Part shown: positions 29,795-38,290 of the stretch, piece after piece | How the letters are laid out: every line of letters starts with the position of its first letter | How positions within the stretch are numbered: the first letter of the stretch is position 1 | NCBI RefSeq assembly: GCF_023721755.1 | Contig: NZ_JAMDLH010000001.1 | Span: 62,001-126,000 of the forward strand | Reading direction: 5' to 3' | Length of the DNA: 64,000 nucleotides | Origin: Pleomorphomonas sp. NRK KF1 | GTDB lineage: Bacteria; Pseudomonadota; Alphaproteobacteria; Rhizobiales; Pleomorphomonadaceae | Notes under the pieces: model-generated | The model's database searches: none | The model's input: the letters and a program-made list of their open reading frames with translations, nothing else | Told to the model about the DNA's origin: nothing | Translations under genes and position numbers: made by a program

Positions 29795-31417
29795 ATGAAC
29801 AAGAAACTTCGCACTATTCTGATCGGCGCCGTCGGCGTAATCGCGGTTCTTCTGGCCGGTCTGTTTTCAGGCGCGCTCGATGGCGTTCTGCGCCAGCTCA
29901 ACGTCCAGATCGCCGGTCATCCAGCGCCGACGGCCGAGACCGTCGCCTCGAGCGATGTCGTTGCGACGCCGGCGCCGGCCAAGACCGATGCCGCCGCCTC
30001 GGCCGCGACGCCCGCCGGCGAAACGGTCGTGCCGATTTTCGATCTCGTCCGCGTCGAGCCCACGGGCGATGCGGTGATCGCCGGCCGCAGCGATCCGGAC
30101 GCCAAGGTGGAGATCCTTTCCGGCAAGGATGTGGTCGCCGATGGCAAGGCCAACGACACCGGCTCCTGGGCGATCGTTCTGGCCGACCCGCTGAAGCCGG
30201 GCGCCCATGATCTGTCGGTTCGCGTGACCGGCAAGGACGGCAAGACTGCCTCTTCCGAGCAGTCGGTAGCCGTGTCGGTTCCGGAGGGCGGCAATGGCGA
30301 CGTTCTGGTGGTTCTGAACCAGCCTGGGTCGCCGTCCACCGTTCTGCAGGTTCCTGGACTTGAGGAGGCGCAGGCCAAGCTGGCCGATGCCGGCGTTGAT
30401 CCCGCCGAGGCTGCCGATACCCAGCAGGTCGCTGCCGTCGAAGCACCGGTCGCGACTCCTGCGCCGGCCGTCGAACCCCCGACGTCCGCCACTGCCACGG
30501 CGACCGCCACCGCTGGCAACGAGACGACACCGGCGACCACGGCCCAGCCCGCCGCGGCCATCACCACCGAATCCGCAGCGGCACCGGCTGCCGCGTCGGC
30601 AACGGTCGAGATTCCGGCTCCGCCGGCCGACATGCTGGCCGCCGCGGCCACGCCCGCGCTGACGCCGGCCGCCGAAGCCAAGCCGTCGGAGACGACGGTC
30701 GCGCAGGCCGAACCCACCGTGACAGACACGCCGGTGGCGCCCGCCGCCGAAAGCCCGGCGGCGCCCTCCGAAACGCCTGCGGAGACGGCGCCGGCTGCGC
30801 CGACCGCCGAGCCCGCTGCCACGCCTGCGGCCGAGCCCGAGCCTGCTGCGGTTCCGGACGCCCCCCCGGCGGCAACCTCGTCGCCGGCCGTCACCATCGA
30901 CGCCGTCGAGCTTGAGAACGGCAATCGCTTCTACGCCGCCGGCTCGGCTGCGAATGGTGCGGTCATCCGGCTTTACGTCGACGACAAGGCGATCGGTGAC
31001 ACCAAGGCAGAAAAGGGACGCTGGCTCTTCCAGGGCAAGGTCGAGCTCGCGCCGGGGCAGCATCTCGTTCGCATCGACCAGATCGGTGCCGATGGTGCAG
31101 TCATCGCTCGCGCCGAGGTTCCCTTCCAGATTGCCGAAGACGGTCTTTCGGCTCCGACTCTGGCGTCGGGCATCGGCACGGCCCAGGCCGGAGCCGGGTC
31201 GGCTGGCGAAGCCAGGCCGGCAGAGCCGACAACCCTGATCATTCGTCGTGGCGACAATCTCTGGATGATTGCCAAGCGTTTGTATGGAAAGGGAATTCGC
31301 TACTCGACGATCTATCAGGCGAACACCGATCAGATCCGCAACCCCGACCTCATCTATCCCGGTCAGGTGTTCGTGATCCCGGAGAGCGACGCCGCCTGGA
31401 CGCCGATCGGTCAGTAA
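29795..31417 (+). CDS. LysM-domain membrane-anchored protein with Ala/Pro-rich linker
   Basis: Envelope protein of about 540 residues. An N-terminal membrane anchor (LRTILIGAVGVIAVLLAGLF) is at about 5-24. A first Ig-like domain with DLVRVEPTGDAVIAGRSDPD lies around 75-165, followed by a long low-complexity Ala/Pro/Thr/Glu linker (about 200-365). A second Ig-like domain runs from about 365 to 450, and the C-terminal LysM domain, RRGDNLWMIAKRLYGKG through YPGQVFVIP, is at about 480-530. The plan suggests tethering to the inner membrane with peptidoglycan binding across the periplasm. The ATG at 29795 gives a clean anchor; a GTG lies three bases earlier. Confidence 0.85.
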   Translation: MNKKLRTILIGAVGVIAVLLAGLFSGALDGVLRQLNVQIAGHPAPTAETVASSDVVATPAPAKTDAAASAATPAGETVVPIFDLVRVEPTGDAVIAGRSDPDAKVEILSGKDVVADGKANDTGSWAIVLADPLKPGAHDLSVRVTGKDGKTASSEQSVAVSVPEGGNGDVLVVLNQPGSPSTVLQVPGLEEAQAKLADAGVDPAEAADTQQVAAVEAPVATPAPAVEPPTSATATATATAGNETTPATTAQPAAAITTESAAAPAAASATVEIPAPPADMLAAAATPALTPAAEAKPSETTVAQAEPTVTDTPVAPAAESPAAPSETPAETAPAAPTAEPAATPAAEPEPAAVPDAPPAATSSPAVTIDAVELENGNRFYAAGSAANGAVIRLYVDDKAIGDTKAEKGRWLFQGKVELAPGQHLVRIDQIGADGAVIARAEVPFQIAEDGLSAPTLASGIGTAQAGAGSAGEARPAEPTTLIIRRGDNLWMIAKRLYGKGIRYSTIYQANTDQIRNPDLIYPGQVFVIPESDAAWTPIGQ

Positions 31418-31485
31418 CATTCCCGCCATCGCGCGCTCGAACCATGGTACGCGGTGGAAAAAGAGACTATCTCAATGACGGCATG

Positions 31486-31517
31486 CCGCCCGGCGCGTTC
31501 GCGTCGGGCGGTTTTTT
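31486..31517 (+). terminator. Strong intrinsic terminator before the ABC exporter gene
   Basis: Stem CCGCCCGGCGCG / CGCGTCGGGCGG with one G-T pair and a UUCG-type tight turn, followed by TTTTTT (31512-31517). It ends the LysM transcript but also ends only 23 bases before the ATG of the ABC exporter gene. Confidence 0.85.
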
Positions 31518-31540
31518 GAACAACGCGTTTCCGGTGGACC

Positions 31541-33460
31541 ATGAGCTCAGTCGATCCCCGCGCCGACGGCCAGGCCAAGATCAGCGGCGACAAGTCGCTG
31601 CTGGCCACCCTGTTCCAGCTTTGGCCCTACATGTGGCCCGACGGACGCGCCGATCTCAGGATGCGTGTCGTGCTGTCCATGGCGGCTCTTGTGCTCGCCA
31701 AGGTGATCACCGTTCTGGTTCCCTATCTCTACGCCTTCGCCACCGACGCGCTGGCGCCCAAGGCGAACGTGCCCGAACCGACGCTGATGTGGCTCACCTA
31801 TCCGGTAGCCATGGTCGTGGCCTACAACGTCGGCCGCATATTGCTGAACGGTTTCAATAACCTGCGCGATGCGCTGTTCTCCAACGTCAGCCAATATGCC
31901 GTCCGCCGACTCGCGAACCTGACCTTCGCCCACATGCACCGCCTGTCGCTGCGCTTTCATCTGCAGCGGCGCACCGGCGGCCTGACCCGCGTCATCGATC
32001 GCGGCGTCAAGGGCATTGAATCCATCGTTCGCTTCACCATTCTCAACGCCATGCCGACGGTGCTGGAGTTCGGTCTGTCGGCGATCGTGATCGTGGTGAA
32101 CTTCGGCCTCAGCTATCTGCTGGTGATCGGCGTCACCATCTGGCTCTACGTCTGGTTCTCGATTCGCTACTCCGACAAGCGGATCGCCATCCGCCGTCGC
32201 ATGAACGACAGCGATACCGACGCCAATACCAAGTCGGTCGACAGCCTCCTGAACTTCGAGACGGTGAAGTACTTCGGCAACGAAAAGATGGAAGCGGCCC
32301 GTTTTGACGTGGCCATGGAGCGCTACGAGGTCGCCGCCAACGAAACCTGGTACTCGCTGTCCTGGCTCAACATGGGGCAGGCGGTGATCTTCACCGTCGG
32401 CGTCGCGTTTTGCATGGTGATGTCGGCGCACGAGGTCATGGCCGGCACACAGACCCTCGGCGACTTTGTTCTGCTCAATACACTTCTGATGCAGCTCGGC
32501 ATTCCGCTCAACTTCATCGGCTTCATGTATCGCGAGATCCGGCAGGGCGTGACCGACCTGGAGCAGATGTTCGACCTTCTGGCCGAGCCGGCCGAGATCG
32601 TCGACGCGCCCAACGCCACCCAGCTGAAGGTGCAAGGCGGCTCGGTTCGTTTCGAAGACGTGCAGTTTGCCTATGACCCCGATCGCCAGATCCTGAAGGG
32701 CATCAGCTTCGAAATTCCGGCCGGCAAGACCGTCGCCGTGGTTGGTCCCTCAGGTGCCGGCAAGTCGACGCTGTCGCGCCTTCTGTTCCGCTTCTACGAC
32801 GTCACGTCCGGCCGGATCACCATCGACGGCCAGGACGTCCGCGAAGTAACGCAGGAATCCCTGCGTGCCGCCATCGGCATGGTTCCGCAGGATACCGTGC
32901 TGTTCAACGACACCATTTTCTACAACATCCGCTACGGCCGGCCGGACGCCGATCCCGAGGAGGTGCGGGAGGCGGCGCGGCAGGCCCGCATCGCCCATTT
33001 CGTCGAAGGACTGCCGGGCGGTTACGACACGCCGGTCGGCGAGCGCGGCCTCAAACTCTCAGGCGGAGAGAAGCAGCGCGTCGCTATCGCCCGCACCATC
33101 CTGAAGTCGCCGCCGATCCTGATTCTCGACGAGGCCACCTCGGCGCTCGACACCAACACCGAGCGCGAGATCCAGGCCGAGCTCGATCGGGTGGCCGAGG
33201 GGCGGACCACCATGGTCATCGCCCACCGCCTGTCGACGGTGGTCAATGCCGACGAGATCATCGTGCTGGAAAAGGGGCGCATCGCCGAGCGCGGCTCGCA
33301 TGCCGAGCTGATCGACAAGGGCGGCCTTTACGCCACCATGTGGGCGCGCCAGCGCGAGGCCGACGAAGCGGAGGCGCGGCTGGCCCGGGTCAAGGCCGAA
33401 GACGACCTTGGTATTCTCGGCCCCGGCAGCAAGAGCGATCGCGAGGAGCAACCGACCTGA
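31541..33460 (+). CDS. Atm1-type ABC exporter, fused membrane and ATPase domains
   Basis: Half-transporter of 639 residues that acts as a homodimer, of the Atm1/HMT1 (ABCB7-like) group. Family members export glutathione-linked sulfur or metal compounds and support iron-sulfur or heavy-metal homeostasis. Six membrane helices lie in about 40-330 with the typical GGLTRVIDRGVKGIE and NFETVKYFGNE motifs. The ATPase has Walker A GPSGAGKST (402-410), signature LSGGE (506-510), Walker B ILILDEATSALD and H-loop IAHRLST. The ribosome site before the ATG is weak (GGTGGA). A strong terminator sits just ahead, so its promoter position is puzzling. Confidence 0.93.
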   Translation: MSSVDPRADGQAKISGDKSLLATLFQLWPYMWPDGRADLRMRVVLSMAALVLAKVITVLVPYLYAFATDALAPKANVPEPTLMWLTYPVAMVVAYNVGRILLNGFNNLRDALFSNVSQYAVRRLANLTFAHMHRLSLRFHLQRRTGGLTRVIDRGVKGIESIVRFTILNAMPTVLEFGLSAIVIVVNFGLSYLLVIGVTIWLYVWFSIRYSDKRIAIRRRMNDSDTDANTKSVDSLLNFETVKYFGNEKMEAARFDVAMERYEVAANETWYSLSWLNMGQAVIFTVGVAFCMVMSAHEVMAGTQTLGDFVLLNTLLMQLGIPLNFIGFMYREIRQGVTDLEQMFDLLAEPAEIVDAPNATQLKVQGGSVRFEDVQFAYDPDRQILKGISFEIPAGKTVAVVGPSGAGKSTLSRLLFRFYDVTSGRITIDGQDVREVTQESLRAAIGMVPQDTVLFNDTIFYNIRYGRPDADPEEVREAARQARIAHFVEGLPGGYDTPVGERGLKLSGGEKQRVAIARTILKSPPILILDEATSALDTNTEREIQAELDRVAEGRTTMVIAHRLSTVVNADEIIVLEKGRIAERGSHAELIDKGGLYATMWARQREADEAEARLARVKAEDDLGILGPGSKSDREEQPT

Positions 33461-33466
33461 GTTCGG

Positions 33467-33679
33467 CTACTCCCAGTAGCTGGCGGGCATGTTGCGCGCG
33501 CGGCCTTCGCCCATGCGGCCGCCGCCTCGTCCCGAACCTTGCCAGGATGCCGGCGAGGGCGCCGAGTAGCCGAACACGGCCGCTGTCCTCAAGGGCATCG
33601 TCGTGACCCATCGGCCGACCGAGGGGAATGCGGCGATGACCAGGATCGTGACTGCGACACCTATCAAGAAGCCTTTCAT
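33467..33679 (-). CDS. Small single-helix membrane protein, unknown function
   Basis: A 70-residue protein beginning MKGFLIGVAVTILVIAAFPS, one clear membrane helix, followed by a short Gly/Arg/Ser-rich tail ending ASYWE. AGGGGGTAGCC directly before the ATG is one of the best ribosome sites in the window, which is why I accept it as real. I do not recognise a family. It converges on the ABC exporter gene with a six-base gap. Confidence 0.65.
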   Translation of the reverse strand: MKGFLIGVAVTILVIAAFPSVGRWVTTMPLRTAAVFGYSAPSPASWQGSGRGGGRMGEGRARNMPASYWE

Positions 33680-33793
33680 GGCTACCCCCTGATCCGATTG
33701 TTTCGATGGATCGAACCTAGATCCGTTCGGGGCTGAAGATTCAGCTGAAGGGGTCGCAAACTGTCTGAAAGTGTATCGCTCTCAAGGGAGCTT

Positions 33794-33828
33794 GCGTGAA
33801 CCGTTCGATTCAAGCGAACGGTTCGTGC
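33794..33828. promoter_or_regulatory. Inverted repeat upstream of yeiH-like gene
   Basis: GAACCGTTCG (33798-33807) and CGAACGGTTC (33815-33824) form a perfect 10-bp inverted repeat with a 7-base centre. A further TGC/GCA match outside two mismatches extends it to 15 bases per arm. It lies 80 bases before the YeiH-type gene. It could be an operator, for example for the LysR-type regulator encoded downstream, or a hairpin in the leader. Confidence 0.55.
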
Positions 33829-33904
33829 ATGACAATGCGTTGGTTTGCGTCAAACTCTTGCGCGATAGGACGTCCATAACGTCGGATGCCCGAGCAAGAG
33901 CAAA

Positions 33905-34939
33905 ATGTTTCAACAATCAGTCGAGTTATCGAAACCCGTTTCCGCCGCCGCCCAGCAAGGACCCATCGTCAGAGCATTGCCCGGTATCGCCGCCTGCGCG
34001 GCAATCGCCGGTGTTGCCTATGGGGTGAGGACGCTTCCCGGCATCCATGATTTCAGCCCCATGATCATTGCGATCGCCCTCGGCATCCTGATCCGAAATA
34101 CCGTCGGTACGCATGCTGCGCTTACCACCGGTATCGGCTTTTCGATGCGCCGCCTGCTGCGGCTCGCCATCATCCTTCTTGGGGTGCAGTTGACCTTCGG
34201 GCAGGTGGCGGAGACAGGTTTTCGCGGCGTCGGCGTCATTCTCGTAGCCGTTGCCTCCACCTTCCTTTTCACGTTGGCGGTTGGACGGCTCCTCGGTGCC
34301 GATCCGCGCCTCACGCGGCTGATCGCGGCGGGAACGTCGATCTGCGGCGCCTCGGCGGTCGCGGCGGCCAACTCCGTCGTCGATGCTCATGACGAGGACG
34401 TCTCCTACGCTGTCGCCTGCGTCACCGTGTTCGGCTCCATCGCCATGTTCGCCTATCCGCTGCTGCAGGGCGCCATCGGGCTGAGCGCGCGCGACTATGG
34501 TCTCTGGGCCGGTTCGTCGATCCACGAGATCGCCCAGGTCGTGGCGGCGACATTCGCCGTCGGCCGCGAGGCCGGCGATTTCGGCACCGTCGCCAAGCTG
34601 ACGCGGGTCATGACCATGGCGCCGATGGTCTTTGCGATGGCCGCTTTCCTGCCCTCGCTTGGCGACGCGGGGGCGGAGCGGCCGAAGGCCCCGCTGCCGC
34701 TGTTCGTGCTGGGCTTCATCGCTCTCGTCGCCGTCAACAGCGTCATCAGCATACCCCCGGCGCTGAAGGCGGAAACCAGCGTTGTCAGCACCTTTCTCCT
34801 GACCATGGCGCTCGCCGCCATGGGGCTTGAGACCAGCATTGTCAAACTGAAGGCAAAGGGTCTGAAGCCAGCCCTGACCGGCGCCATTGCCAGTGTTTTC
34901 ATTGCCAGCCTGAGCCTGATCTTGATAAGGCTGACCTGA
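33905..34939 (+). CDS. YeiH-family (UPF0324) putative sulfate/sulfite-type exporter
   Basis: Polytopic inner-membrane protein of 344 residues, with about ten hydrophobic helices. Family marks: IIAIALGILIRNT, LLRLAIILLGVQLTF, GTSICGASAVAAA and GSSIHEIAQVVAAT. E. coli YeiH is linked to the LysR regulator YeiE, which also lies next to it; here a LysR-type gene follows after 21 bases on the same strand, the same partnership. Transport of sulfur oxyanions is suggested for the family but not shown. The ATG at 33905 gives a normal N-terminus. Confidence 0.87.
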   Translation: MFQQSVELSKPVSAAAQQGPIVRALPGIAACAAIAGVAYGVRTLPGIHDFSPMIIAIALGILIRNTVGTHAALTTGIGFSMRRLLRLAIILLGVQLTFGQVAETGFRGVGVILVAVASTFLFTLAVGRLLGADPRLTRLIAAGTSICGASAVAAANSVVDAHDEDVSYAVACVTVFGSIAMFAYPLLQGAIGLSARDYGLWAGSSIHEIAQVVAATFAVGREAGDFGTVAKLTRVMTMAPMVFAMAAFLPSLGDAGAERPKAPLPLFVLGFIALVAVNSVISIPPALKAETSVVSTFLLTMALAAMGLETSIVKLKAKGLKPALTGAIASVFIASLSLILIRLT

Positions 34940-34960
34940 CCCTTCCGAACGCGGCCCTCC

Positions 34961-35866
34961 ATGACCCTCGAACAGCTTCGCATCTTCGTTGCCGTCGCCG
35001 AGCGCGAACACGTCACCCAGGCCGCGCACGATCTTCATCTGACGCAGTCGGCCGTCAGCGCGGCCATCACCGCGCTGGAGGGGCGTTATGCGATCAAGCT
35101 GTTCGACCGCATCGGCCGTCGTATCGCGTTGACCGACGCCGGACGCACCTTCCTGGAAGAGGCGAGGGCGATCCTGATCCGCGCCACCGATGGCGAAGCG
35201 GTGCTGTCCGACCTCGCCGATTATCGACGGGGCGAGTTGGCGATCGCTGCCAGCCAGACCATTGGCACCTACTGGCTTCCCCGCGTGATCCAGGCTTTCA
35301 GGGCGAGCTATCCGGGCATCAGGGTGACGTTGGAGCTCGGCAATACGGAGTTCGTCGCCGGGCGATTGCGTGATGGCGCCGCGCTCCTCGGGTTCGTCGA
35401 GGGACCGGTGGACGAGCCAAGTCTCGCCGTCGACAGGCTGTTCGAGGACGAACTCGTTCTGGTGGCGGCGCCTGACGATCCCTGGCTCGCCACTGTCGGC
35501 AGCATGAGCGATCGCCTCAGGGCGGCCCGATGGGTGCTGCGCGAGAAGGGATCGGGTACCCGCGTCGCCTTGGAAGAGACGCTCGCCCACTATGGCCTGT
35601 CGGCGGATGAGGTCGACGTGGCGCTGGAATTGCCGTCGAACGAGACCGTTCGCGTCGCCGTCGAGGCGGGCGGTGGTGTCACGGTTCTCTCGCACATGGT
35701 CGTCGGCGCCGCGCTCACAGCCGGAACGCTGGCACAGGTGGAAACGCCGCTGCCCGGCCGCAGTTTTCATGCCCTCCGGCACCGAGAGCGCTATTTCGGC
35801 AGGGCGGCGGCGGCCTTCGTTGACCTCGCGCGCCCCGGACCTTTCGGACATCGGTCGCCCGCATGA
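34961..35866 (+). CDS. LysR-family transcriptional regulator next to yeiH
   Basis: Regulator of 301 residues with an N-terminal winged helix-turn-helix (EQLRIFVAVAEREHVTQAAH, then LTQSAVSAAITALE, about 1-60) and a periplasmic-binding-type effector domain (about 90-295). QTIGTYWLPRVIQAF, LGNTEFVAGRL and EKGSGTRVALE resemble the YeiE/CysL-like group that senses sulfite or related anions. It is probably co-transcribed with the exporter gene and likely controls it, perhaps at the inverted repeat 33794-33828. Effector binding is inferred. Confidence 0.9.
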   Translation: MTLEQLRIFVAVAEREHVTQAAHDLHLTQSAVSAAITALEGRYAIKLFDRIGRRIALTDAGRTFLEEARAILIRATDGEAVLSDLADYRRGELAIAASQTIGTYWLPRVIQAFRASYPGIRVTLELGNTEFVAGRLRDGAALLGFVEGPVDEPSLAVDRLFEDELVLVAAPDDPWLATVGSMSDRLRAARWVLREKGSGTRVALEETLAHYGLSADEVDVALELPSNETVRVAVEAGGGVTVLSHMVVGAALTAGTLAQVETPLPGRSFHALRHRERYFGRAAAAFVDLARPGPFGHRSPA

Positions 35867-35950
35867 GGTCGCCTCGCTCGCGATCACTTGTATCGCCCGA
35901 GATGGAGAACCATGATAGGCGGAACGGATACCGCGTTTTGGAAGTCAGGA

Positions 35951-36385
35951 ATGCCGCTTCACATCATCAAGCTTTGCGTCGGCGTCGAGACGGTCGAGGA
36001 ACTCGACCAGTGGTATCGCGAGGAAGTGCTGATCCACGCCGCTCGCGGTGAAGCCTACGAGCGCATTCATGTCACCCGCATGTTTCCGAAACGGGTGGAT
36101 GAAATCCTCGATGGTGGCTCGCTTTACTGGGTGATCAAGGGCATCGTTCAGGTTCGACAGCGCATCCTCGATCTTCGTCCCATACGGGGCGGCGATGGCA
36201 TCGAGCGTTGCGGCATCGTGCTCGATCCGGAGCTGCATCGCACCGAGTACAAGCCCTGTCGCGCCTTCCAGGGCTGGCGCTACCTCGTCGACAAGGAGGC
36301 GCCCGCCGACATCCGGCAGTCGGAAATCGACGGCGATATTCCCGAGGGCATGCGCCGGGCGCTGAGGGAACTGGCGCTGATCTGA
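35951..36385 (+). CDS. DUF1489 family protein
   Basis: Conserved alphaproteobacterial protein of unknown function, about 144 residues from the ATG at 35951, which gives the family-type start MPLHIIKLCVGVETVEEL. Other conserved parts are HVTRMFPKRVDEILDGGSLY, WVIKGIVQVRQRILDL and RCGIVLDPELHRTEYKPCRA. An ATG at 35912 with GGAG at good spacing would add 13 residues and cannot be ruled out. It lies between the LysR gene and the aroG leader region on the same strand, with no evident functional tie. Confidence 0.87.
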   Translation: MPLHIIKLCVGVETVEELDQWYREEVLIHAARGEAYERIHVTRMFPKRVDEILDGGSLYWVIKGIVQVRQRILDLRPIRGGDGIERCGIVLDPELHRTEYKPCRAFQGWRYLVDKEAPADIRQSEIDGDIPEGMRRALRELALI

Positions 36386-36498
36386 CGCTCCCTTGGTCGG
36401 ACTCTACGCGATTTTGCTTGACGTGATCGGCCCGCAATGGTTCTTGTCCGTCAACTTTGCTTCGGCAGTTTTGCGGAAGCGCCCGTCGGACGATATCC

Positions 36499-36636
36499 AT
36501 GTTGCGCACTCGGCACATCCGGACATCCTTGATCGCCCCGCTATCGCGGGCCGCGGTTCCGACCTCCTACGGCTTTATGGGCTTTTATGCGTGGCATGCC
36601 GCTTTGGCGTGGCCGGTTCCGCAGCTGTCTGACTGA
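36499..36636 (+). CDS. Candidate leader peptide rich in Phe, Tyr and Trp
   Basis: A 45-codon frame upstream of the DAHP synthase gene. Its last part reads MGFYAWHAALAWPVPQLSD and then stops. Counting the four codons before that Met (SYGF), Phe and Tyr occur twice each and Trp twice within 18 codons, a striking density for a frame this short. Starting at ATG 36499 there is a weak GGACGA ribosome site; the inner ATG at 36577 has none. The stop codon lies 21 bases before a perfect terminator. Control codons for the products of the pathway are exactly what an attenuator peptide needs. Not a structural protein. Confidence 0.55.
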   Translation: MLRTRHIRTSLIAPLSRAAVPTSYGFMGFYAWHAALAWPVPQLSD

Positions 36637-36680
36637 CAGGCCCAGCGCGAGAACGAGCCCCGCCGAAAGGCGGGGTTTTT
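36603..36680 (+). promoter_or_regulatory. Candidate attenuator: terminator and competing antiterminator
   Basis: The terminator is CCCCGCC-GAAA-GGCGGGG (36658-36675) followed by TTTTT (36676-36680). Its left arm can pair instead with TTTGGCGTGGC (36603-36613) inside the leader-peptide codons: ten base pairs with one bulge and one mismatch, spanning 36657-36668 on the other side. A ribosome stalled at the upstream Phe, Tyr or Trp codons would leave that segment free and favour the antiterminator; one that reaches the stop would cover it and allow termination. Confidence 0.55.
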
Positions 36681-36878
36681 GCATTTGGGGCTTCCCGATC
36701 GTCCGCCTCCGGTCTTGGTGCCGGACCGGGTGAAACGGGGCCCGGCCTTCCGCACCGCCCAACTGCGCGTCGCGCATTAGTGGTGGTGCTTCACCGGCGC
36801 CTCATGTAAAAGGCGCCAAATTCGGACTGCTCCGCGGCGGTTTCCGCGGGGCGACGCATCGAGAAGAAGAGTCGCGTC

Positions 36879-38261
36879 ATGCCCACCACCTGGAAGCCCG
36901 ATTCCTGGCGTGCCTTGCCCGTCGAGCAGGTGCCGTTCTATCCCGATCAGGCGGCGCTCGCCGCCGTCGAGGCGCGTCTGGCGAGCTATCCCCCGCTGGT
37001 GTTTGCCGGCGAAGCCCGCAAACTCAAGAAGTCGCTCGCCAAGGTGGCCGCCGGCGAAGCCTTCCTGCTGCAAGGCGGCGACTGTGCCGAGAGCTTCGCC
37101 GAGCACGGCGCCGACAACATCCGCGACTTCTTCCGCGTCTTCCTGCAGATGGCGGTGGTGCTCACCTACGGCGCCGCCCAGCCGGTGGTGAAGGTCGGCC
37201 GCATCGCCGGCCAGTTCGCCAAGCCGCGCTCGAAGTCGACTGAAACCATCGATGGCGTCGAGCTGCCGTCCTACCGGGGCGACATCATCAACGGCATGGA
37301 GTTCACGCCGGACGCGCGCACGCCCGATCCGCAGCGTCAGGAGATGGCCTATCGCCAGTCGGCGGCGACGCTGAACCTGCTGCGCGCCTTCGCAGGCGGC
37401 GGTTACGCCAATCTCGACAACGTCCACAAGTGGACGCTCGGCTTCGTCAAGGGCACGCAGTCGTCGCGCTATCAGGAATATGCCGATCGCATCACCGAAA
37501 GCCTTGCCTTCATGCGGGCCTGCGGCATTCACCCCGAAAGCGTCTCCGAGATGCGGACGACCGACTTCTACACCAGCCACGAGGCGCTGCTGCTTGGTTA
37601 CGAGCAGGCGTTGACCCGCGTCGATTCAACCACGGGCGACTGGTATGCCACCTCCGGTCATATGATCTGGATCGGCGACCGTACGCGCCAGCCCGGCCAC
37701 GCGCATATGGAATACTGCCGCGGCATCAAGAACCCGATCGGCCTGAAGTGCGGCCCGTCGCTGACGCCGGACGAGTTGATCCCTCTGATCGACACGCTCA
37801 ATCCGGACAACGAACCGGGTCGGCTGACGTTGATCACCCGCTACGGCGCCGACAAGGTGGAAGACCATCTGCCTGGTCTCATCCGGGCGGTCCAGCGCGA
37901 AGGCCGTGCGGTGGTCTGGTCCTGCGACCCGATGCACGGCAACACCATCACGCTCAACTCCTACAAGACGCGGCCGTTCGACCGCATCCTGAAGGAAGTC
38001 GGCGCTTTCTTCGACGTGCATGCCGCCGAGGGCACCCATCCCGGTGGCATCCACATCGAGATGACCGGGCGCGACGTCACTGAATGCACGGGTGGCGCGG
38101 TCGCCATTTCCGGCGAGCAGCTGTCGGATCGCTACCACAGCCATTGCGACCCGCGCCTCAACGCCGATCAGGCGCTAGAGCTTGCCTTCCTGGTCGCCGA
38201 ACGCATCAAGAAGACGCGCGACGGCCGCGAGCCCATGGAGTGGGCGATCGCCGGCGAGTGA
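36879..38261 (+). CDS. aroG: 3-deoxy-7-phosphoheptulonate synthase, class II
   Basis: First step of the shikimate pathway: phosphoenolpyruvate plus erythrose 4-phosphate give DAHP. The 460-residue protein is the plant-like class II form: [18 protein letters not shown] at the N-terminus, the metal ligand Cys69 in [13 protein letters not shown], a His near 353 in CDPMHGNT, and Glu and Asp in [17 protein letters not shown] and [19 protein letters not shown]. Class II enzymes are often feedback-regulated by aromatic amino acids, and the leader upstream suggests added attenuation control. It is the only DAHP synthase in the window. Some genomes use other symbols for the class II gene. Confidence 0.96.
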   Translation: MPTTWKPDSWRALPVEQVPFYPDQAALAAVEARLASYPPLVFAGEARKLKKSLAKVAAGEAFLLQGGDCAESFAEHGADNIRDFFRVFLQMAVVLTYGAAQPVVKVGRIAGQFAKPRSKSTETIDGVELPSYRGDIINGMEFTPDARTPDPQRQEMAYRQSAATLNLLRAFAGGGYANLDNVHKWTLGFVKGTQSSRYQEYADRITESLAFMRACGIHPESVSEMRTTDFYTSHEALLLGYEQALTRVDSTTGDWYATSGHMIWIGDRTRQPGHAHMEYCRGIKNPIGLKCGPSLTPDELIPLIDTLNPDNEPGRLTLITRYGADKVEDHLPGLIRAVQREGRAVVWSCDPMHGNTITLNSYKTRPFDRILKEVGAFFDVHAAEGTHPGGIHIEMTGRDVTECTGGAVAISGEQLSDRYHSHCDPRLNADQALELAFLVAERIKKTRDGREPMEWAIAGE

Positions 38262-38290
38262 TGGAGCCTCTTGAGGTTGGTTGAAGCAAG

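Larger units (their letters stand above)
36386..36878 (+). promoter_or_regulatory. Long leader region of the DAHP synthase gene
   Basis: A 493-base stretch without a normal gene. It holds a leader-peptide frame (36499-36636), an intrinsic terminator (36658-36680) and, 200 bases further on, the aroG start. A TTGACG at 36418-36423 is a possible -35 box, but no good -10 follows it. Between terminator and aroG lies a GGCGCC/GGCGCC hairpin (36796-36817) and a CCGCGG repeat pair near 36835-36855. A second promoter in that last part cannot be excluded. Confidence 0.55.

Noticed and set aside
31444-31860. A 138-codon frame across the start of the ABC exporter gene
   Set aside because: It runs through the terminator hairpin and then in a wrong frame of the exporter. 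The first few residues look ordered, but there is no ribosome site.
36393-36632. A 79-codon frame in the aroG leader with some aromatic residues
   Set aside because: It uses a TTG start, has no ribosome site, and its aromatic residues are scattered. The other frame ending at 36636 fits the attenuator layout much better.
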